This document shows, piece after piece, positions 17,079-19,788 of a stretch of 19,788 nt of DNA. The translations under genes were made by a program, and so were the position numbers. The first letter of the stretch is position 1, and each line of letters opens with the position of its first letter. The notes beneath the pieces are model-generated. The model was given only the letters and a program-made list of their open reading frames with translations, was not told the origin of the DNA and ran no database searches. The stretch is from Hyphomicrobiaceae bacterium (GTDB lineage: Bacteria; Pseudomonadota; Alphaproteobacteria; Rhizobiales; Hyphomicrobiaceae), in contig JABSQE010000010.1 in the NCBI GenBank assembly GCA_013214245.1, positions 1 through 19,788 of the forward strand. The letters are read 5' to 3'.

Positions 17079-17348
17079 TCAGCGACGAATTCCTAGTTTT
17101 TTTATTATACTTTGGTAGCGAGAATCATCTTTAGATCTTACGTAATCAAGAAGCTTCCTGCGCAAACTAACCATTTTTAATAATCCACGCCTCGAGTGAT
17201 TATCATTTTTATGCGATTTAAAATGGCCAGTCAAATTGTTAATTCGTTCAGTCAATATGGCAATCTGCACCTCAGGAGAACCGGTATCACCGTCTTTAGT
17301 TGCGTTGCTTTTGATGACTTCGGCCTTACGCTCAGCAGTTATCGACAT
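17079..17348 (-). CDS. rpsO: 30S ribosomal protein S15
   Basis: Primary 16S rRNA-binding protein of the small-subunit platform; 89 residues, the standard length. The hallmark DTGSPEVQIAILTERI block (21-36), LTGHFKSHKNDNHSRRGLL (39-57) and RRKLLDYV (63-70) are all present. The ATG is preceded by AAAGGA at a normal distance. It is followed by its own terminator and then pnp. Upstream, truB, rbfA and infB, which often precede rpsO, are absent; instead there is a promoter candidate and a structured leader. S15 controls its own translation through its mRNA leader in many bacteria, and the leader here looks suited to that. Confidence 0.98.
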   Translation of the reverse strand: MSITAERKAEVIKSNATKDGDTGSPEVQIAILTERINNLTGHFKSHKNDNHSRRGLLKMVSLRRKLLDYVRSKDDSRYQSIIKKLGIRR

Positions 17349-17457
17349 CTTCTAGTCCTTTCTTTAAGAATTATTAGTCACAAATCAATACCAAAAATTA
17401 GTTAGGGCCGGGATGCCGTCCAGCTAGGCAGCATTAGTGAGCACTGCTTAAATTTTT
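17349..17457 (-). promoter_or_regulatory. structured rpsO 5' leader (possible S15 control element)
   Basis: The predicted leader holds a GC-rich island in AT-rich DNA. On the minus strand one stem pairs GCTGG (17424-17420) with CCGGC (17411-17407), including a U-G pair next to G-C pairs, with an 8-nt loop. A second stem pairs GCAG (17447-17444) with CTGC (17431-17428). S15 often binds a helix with adjacent G-U and G-C pairs. The assignment as an autoregulatory element is inference. Confidence 0.4.
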
Positions 17458-17463
17458 ATTGGC

Positions 17464-17491
17464 TATCTAAATTTGTAGTATTATTTGTTAA
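17464..17491 (-). promoter_or_regulatory. putative rpsO promoter
   Basis: On the minus strand, TTAACA (17491-17486), a 16-nt spacer and TAGATA (17469-17464). It would start transcription near 17457, just before the structured leader. Confidence 0.45.
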
Positions 17492-17865
17492 ATGAAAATC
17501 TCGAAATAAAGAATGCAAATAATAATTTAATATTCACCCTCAATAAAAACTTATACACGAACATTCTAAAAAAGTGAATTAATTACCAACTTCATGATTA
17601 CATCATGAATTTTAGATATAGTAACGACAACGTGCGCCAATAAAAAATTGTGTGTCTAGTCACAGAAAAATCAATTGATGAATTAATCATCAATGCCATA
17701 CTTACTACATATGTTGGTTTAATAAAGTGCTTGATATGTAAATTATTTTTATATTTTGACCTGACTTATTATACCGTTGAATTCAAATTTAACAAACAAT
17801 GTTTAATCATCACCTTCACGTCAATCGAGACTGTTTTTTTCAAACATAATCACGTAGTTTTTTAT
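17492..17865. other. AT-rich gap between rpsO and rnpB promoters
   Basis: No gene seen. A plus-strand ORF at 17650-17874 is a product of AT-rich sequence: no Shine-Dalgarno sequence, biased toward Ile/Phe/Leu/Thr, no motif. rpsO and rnpB diverge from this stretch. Confidence 0.6.
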
Positions 17866-17893
17866 TTGACTTAAAAACTTATCAATGTATTTT
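17866..17893 (+). promoter_or_regulatory. putative rnpB promoter
   Basis: TTGACT (17866-17871), a 16-nt spacer and TATTTT (17888-17893). The predicted start near 17900 coincides with the first base of the P1 stem of RNase P RNA, which supports both calls. Confidence 0.65.
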
Positions 17894-17899
17894 TTTATA

Positions 17900-18305
17900 G
17901 CCAGTCAGTTGGGCGATCGCTGTTATTATTAGACATTTGTTTGATATTAATAGAGGAAAGTCCGGGCTCCTTGAAAACACGGTGGCGGCTAACAGCCGCC
18001 AAGGGCGACCTTAGGGAAAGTGCCACAGAAAGTAGTCCGCCGAAGCGGAACATTTTTCCGTGGCAGCAAGGTTGAAAGGGTGTGGTAAGAGCGCACCGCA
18101 CGCGCCGGCAACGGCGGTGGCAAGGTAAACCCCACCGGGAGCAAGGCCAAATAGAGGTGTGTTGTGTATAATGTTTGCACATAGCTAGTTTTCAAGTTTT
18201 CACCTGGGTTGGCTGCAAGAGATGCCTGGTAACAGGTATCCTAGATGAATGATCGCCGTAAAAACTTTAGTTTTTTTACAGAACCCGGCTTATAGACTGA
18301 CTGGC
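17900..18305 (+). ncRNA. rnpB: RNase P RNA, bacterial type A
   Basis: Catalytic RNA of RNase P, which removes tRNA 5' leaders; about 406 nt. The ends pair as P1 (17900-17908 with 18297-18305, 9 bp) and P2 (17912-17918 with 18251-18257, 7 bp). The universally conserved blocks are present: GAGGAAAGTCCGGGCTCC at 17953-17970, GAAAGGGTG through AGAGCGCACCGC at about 18074-18099, GGTAAACCCCACC at about 18123-18136, GGAGCAAGGCCAAATAG, and ACAGAACCCGGCTTAT at 18278-18293. The GGGTT near 18206 matches the L15 loop that pairs with tRNA CCA ends, in keeping with the CCA encoded in tRNA-Gly here. The P3 arm (about 17921-17952) and the arm before 18278 (P18) are unusually AU-rich, and P18 seems to lack its GNRA tetraloop. 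Small ORFs overlapping this gene are not real. Confidence 0.97.
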
Positions 18306-19362
18306 AGAAAATCCATTTAAGTGTGTATAGGAGTCTTCACACCAATCGGTGAATTATAGTGGGTTGGTATGTACAATCAATAAGTAATCTGTACGATTTA
18401 ATTATCTCACGCTCACATTCTAGTGAATAATGATTTTAATGTTATTTGTACTAATTAAATATGTTGAAAGCGCAACTCAGGAATGTAGTTTAGCTGGATA
18501 CATAGCCGTTTCTTGAAATAAAATTAATGAATAGCTCAGCTAATAAATTGTTTTTTAACTATGTAAAAGATTGCGGGGATATGGCGCAAATTAGATCGAA
18601 TTTGAAATCGCTCTAAGCCGGCAATGTCGGATTAGATTTAATACGCTATTCGCTGCTCTATTTTATGACCTGCTGAGCTTGTTATTTCTAAAAATTATTT
18701 GGTAATTCATAAAATGAACTCTTAAGCATAGTTTCATACGGCATTAGTTTTGCGTGCAGCCCTTCACGAAACTGCAACTCTTAGCTTCATATCCGTGGAA
18801 AAGTTTATCAACCCAGCTCAGACGGTAGACCAAGCATTTATCAGCTGAGGCTAACATTATAACACGCTACAGCTTTAGATAACATTGAAGATCAAAAAAC
18901 TAGTTCGGTTGTCTTAGATCATGCTTTAGATAACTTTGTGTTCGCTCGTATGCCATTAGCTTGCGCAACTCATCCTATGGCATTGGACAGCGTAGTAATG
19001 TGAACAACGCCACTCTTTTTATAATTTTCTACTAGAATACACAAATACTGCCAATTTGATATAAGACAGACATGTTACTGCAAGCTAATCACTCCTTTTT
19101 ACGCCGATCAAATACCTCAACCCAATCTAATTAGCATTTTCTTTTATAGGCTTGTTATCAAACATTAAATCATAATTCCGATTGTGCATTGAGAAATGAA
19201 TTTACAATGATAAAAATAACTACACATTCAATATCTAATATCATTAGCAAGAGTTAAATAGTAGAGATCTTCCTGTCTGTACCAATAAATTTGTAGTAAA
19301 TAGCCATATTAGACCGTTCAGCTGTGGCTTTGTCCTATGTAATTTGTCAAAAAAGAAGATCC
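18306..19362. other. 1-kb gap between rnpB and dusA
   Basis: No intact gene. A weak TTCAC/GTGAA hairpin follows rnpB without a T-run, so its terminator is unclear. Two successive plus-strand open stretches in different frames (18732-18848 and 18863-19003) have a more coding-like composition than the surroundings and could be a decayed gene. I see no clear dusA promoter. Confidence 0.5.
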
Positions 19363-19788
19363 ATGCATAATCAACCATACAAATTCTCAGTTGCTCCAAT
19401 GATGAATTGGACAGACCGACATTGTAGATTTTTTCACCGCTTATTGACAAAGCGTGCATTGCTCTACTCTGAAATGCTTACTTCTGAAGCAATTGTTTTC
19501 GGCGATCGAACATATCTACTAGATTTCACAAAAGAAGAGCACCCGATCGCGTTGCAAATTGGCGGTTCTAATCCAGACAATTTAGCCAAAGCAGCTTACA
19601 TAGGAGAGAACGAAGGGTACGATGAAATCAACTTAAACGTCGGCTGCCCTTCTAGTCGTGTGCAATCAGGTTATTTCGGGGCTCGGCTTATGGCGGAACC
19701 AGAACTAGTTGGTGATTGTGTTTCTGCTATGCAGGCGGCAGTTAATATTCCGGTAACCGTTAAGTGTCGCATTGGTATCGACAACCAG
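19363..19788 (+). CDS. dusA: tRNA-dihydrouridine synthase A (3' partial)
   Basis: FMN enzyme that reduces uridines in the tRNA D-loop. The first 142 codons are seen; the frame is open to the window end. The DusA pattern is clear: FSVAPMMNWTDRHCRFFHRLL (8-28, FMN-binding first strand), EHPIALQIGGSNP (59-71), GYDEINLNVGCPS (85-97) with the catalytic Cys95, RVQSG, and VTVKCRIGID. The start ATG gives the normal short N-terminus and has an AAGAAG stretch a few nt upstream. One odd residue is Asn15, where the DusA consensus has Asp (APMMDWTDRHCR). No partner gene is visible, and the upstream kilobase is empty. Confidence 0.95.
   Translation, partial: MHNQPYKFSVAPMMNWTDRHCRFFHRLLTKRALLYSEMLTSEAIVFGDRTYLLDFTKEEHPIALQIGGSNPDNLAKAAYIGENEGYDEINLNVGCPSSRVQSGYFGARLMAEPELVGDCVSAMQAAVNIPVTVKCRIGIDNQ

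Noticed and set aside
14260..17409. 11-mer GGCCCTAACTA found at 14260-14270 (+) and 17399-17409 (-), flanking rpsO-pnp in inverted orientation
   Set aside because: In a 20-kb window many exact 11-mer matches over both strands are expected by chance; no longer homology extends from them.
17650..17874. 74-codon plus-strand ORF before rnpB
   Set aside because: Low-complexity AT-driven translation without a ribosome-binding site; it also runs into the rnpB promoter.
17895..18195. Two overlapping minus-strand ORFs of 95 and 68 codons
   Set aside because: They lie antisense within the RNase P RNA gene and its promoter; the open frames come from the GC-rich conserved RNA sequence.

Overview
This window looks like a chromosomal segment of an AT-rich, alphaproteobacterium-like genome that is losing genes. 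Several things point to Alphaproteobacteria: a ChvI/ChvG-type two-component pair, a small NDUFS6-like CHCC zinc-finger protein, a hisC-tyrC aromatic operon and a DusA-type tRNA-dihydrouridine synthase. Recognisable protein genes cover only about 64% of the window, or about 67% with the two RNA genes. Several gaps of 0.5-1 kb hold no convincing gene. A host-associated relative of the Rhodospirillales in the style of the tunicate symbiont Candidatus Endolissoclinum would fit, but that is inference; I cannot place the organism from sequence reading alone.

Layout. 1-2513: chvI (5' end cut by the window) and chvG on +. 2981-5157: on -, a two-gene sodium/solute symporter (small subunit, then large subunit). 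5158-7198: mostly empty AT-rich DNA with one orphan membrane-anchored protein at 6162. 7199-10314: an alpha/beta hydrolase (-) diverges from a zinc-finger protein and an FAD monooxygenase (+), which converge on a rhomboid protease (-). 11104-11177: tRNA-Gly(TCC) on -. 11560-13607: hisC-tyrC operon on -. 14633-17348: rpsO and pnp on -, separated by a strong terminator followed at once by a new promoter. 17900-18305: RNase P RNA (rnpB) on +. 19363-19788: start of dusA on +, cut by the window end.

How the genes work together. Much of the content is information processing and RNA metabolism: RNase P, PNPase, S15, tRNA-Gly and DusA. The rest is aromatic amino-acid synthesis (HisC-like aminotransferase plus prephenate/arogenate dehydrogenase), envelope sensing (ChvG/ChvI), organic-solute uptake, and a small cluster with a likely oxidative role. 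Four of the best promoter candidates (tRNA-Gly, pnp, rpsO, rnpB) share a 16-nt spacer.

I looked for a novel defence, mobile or biosynthetic system and found none: no transposase, integrase, phage gene, CRISPR array or biosynthetic cluster. The points most worth checking are regulatory and evolutionary: the rpsO leader, the terminator/promoter pair between rpsO and pnp, the AU-rich remodelled arms of RNase P RNA, the missing hprK/PTS genes after chvG, and possible gene remnants in the long gaps.
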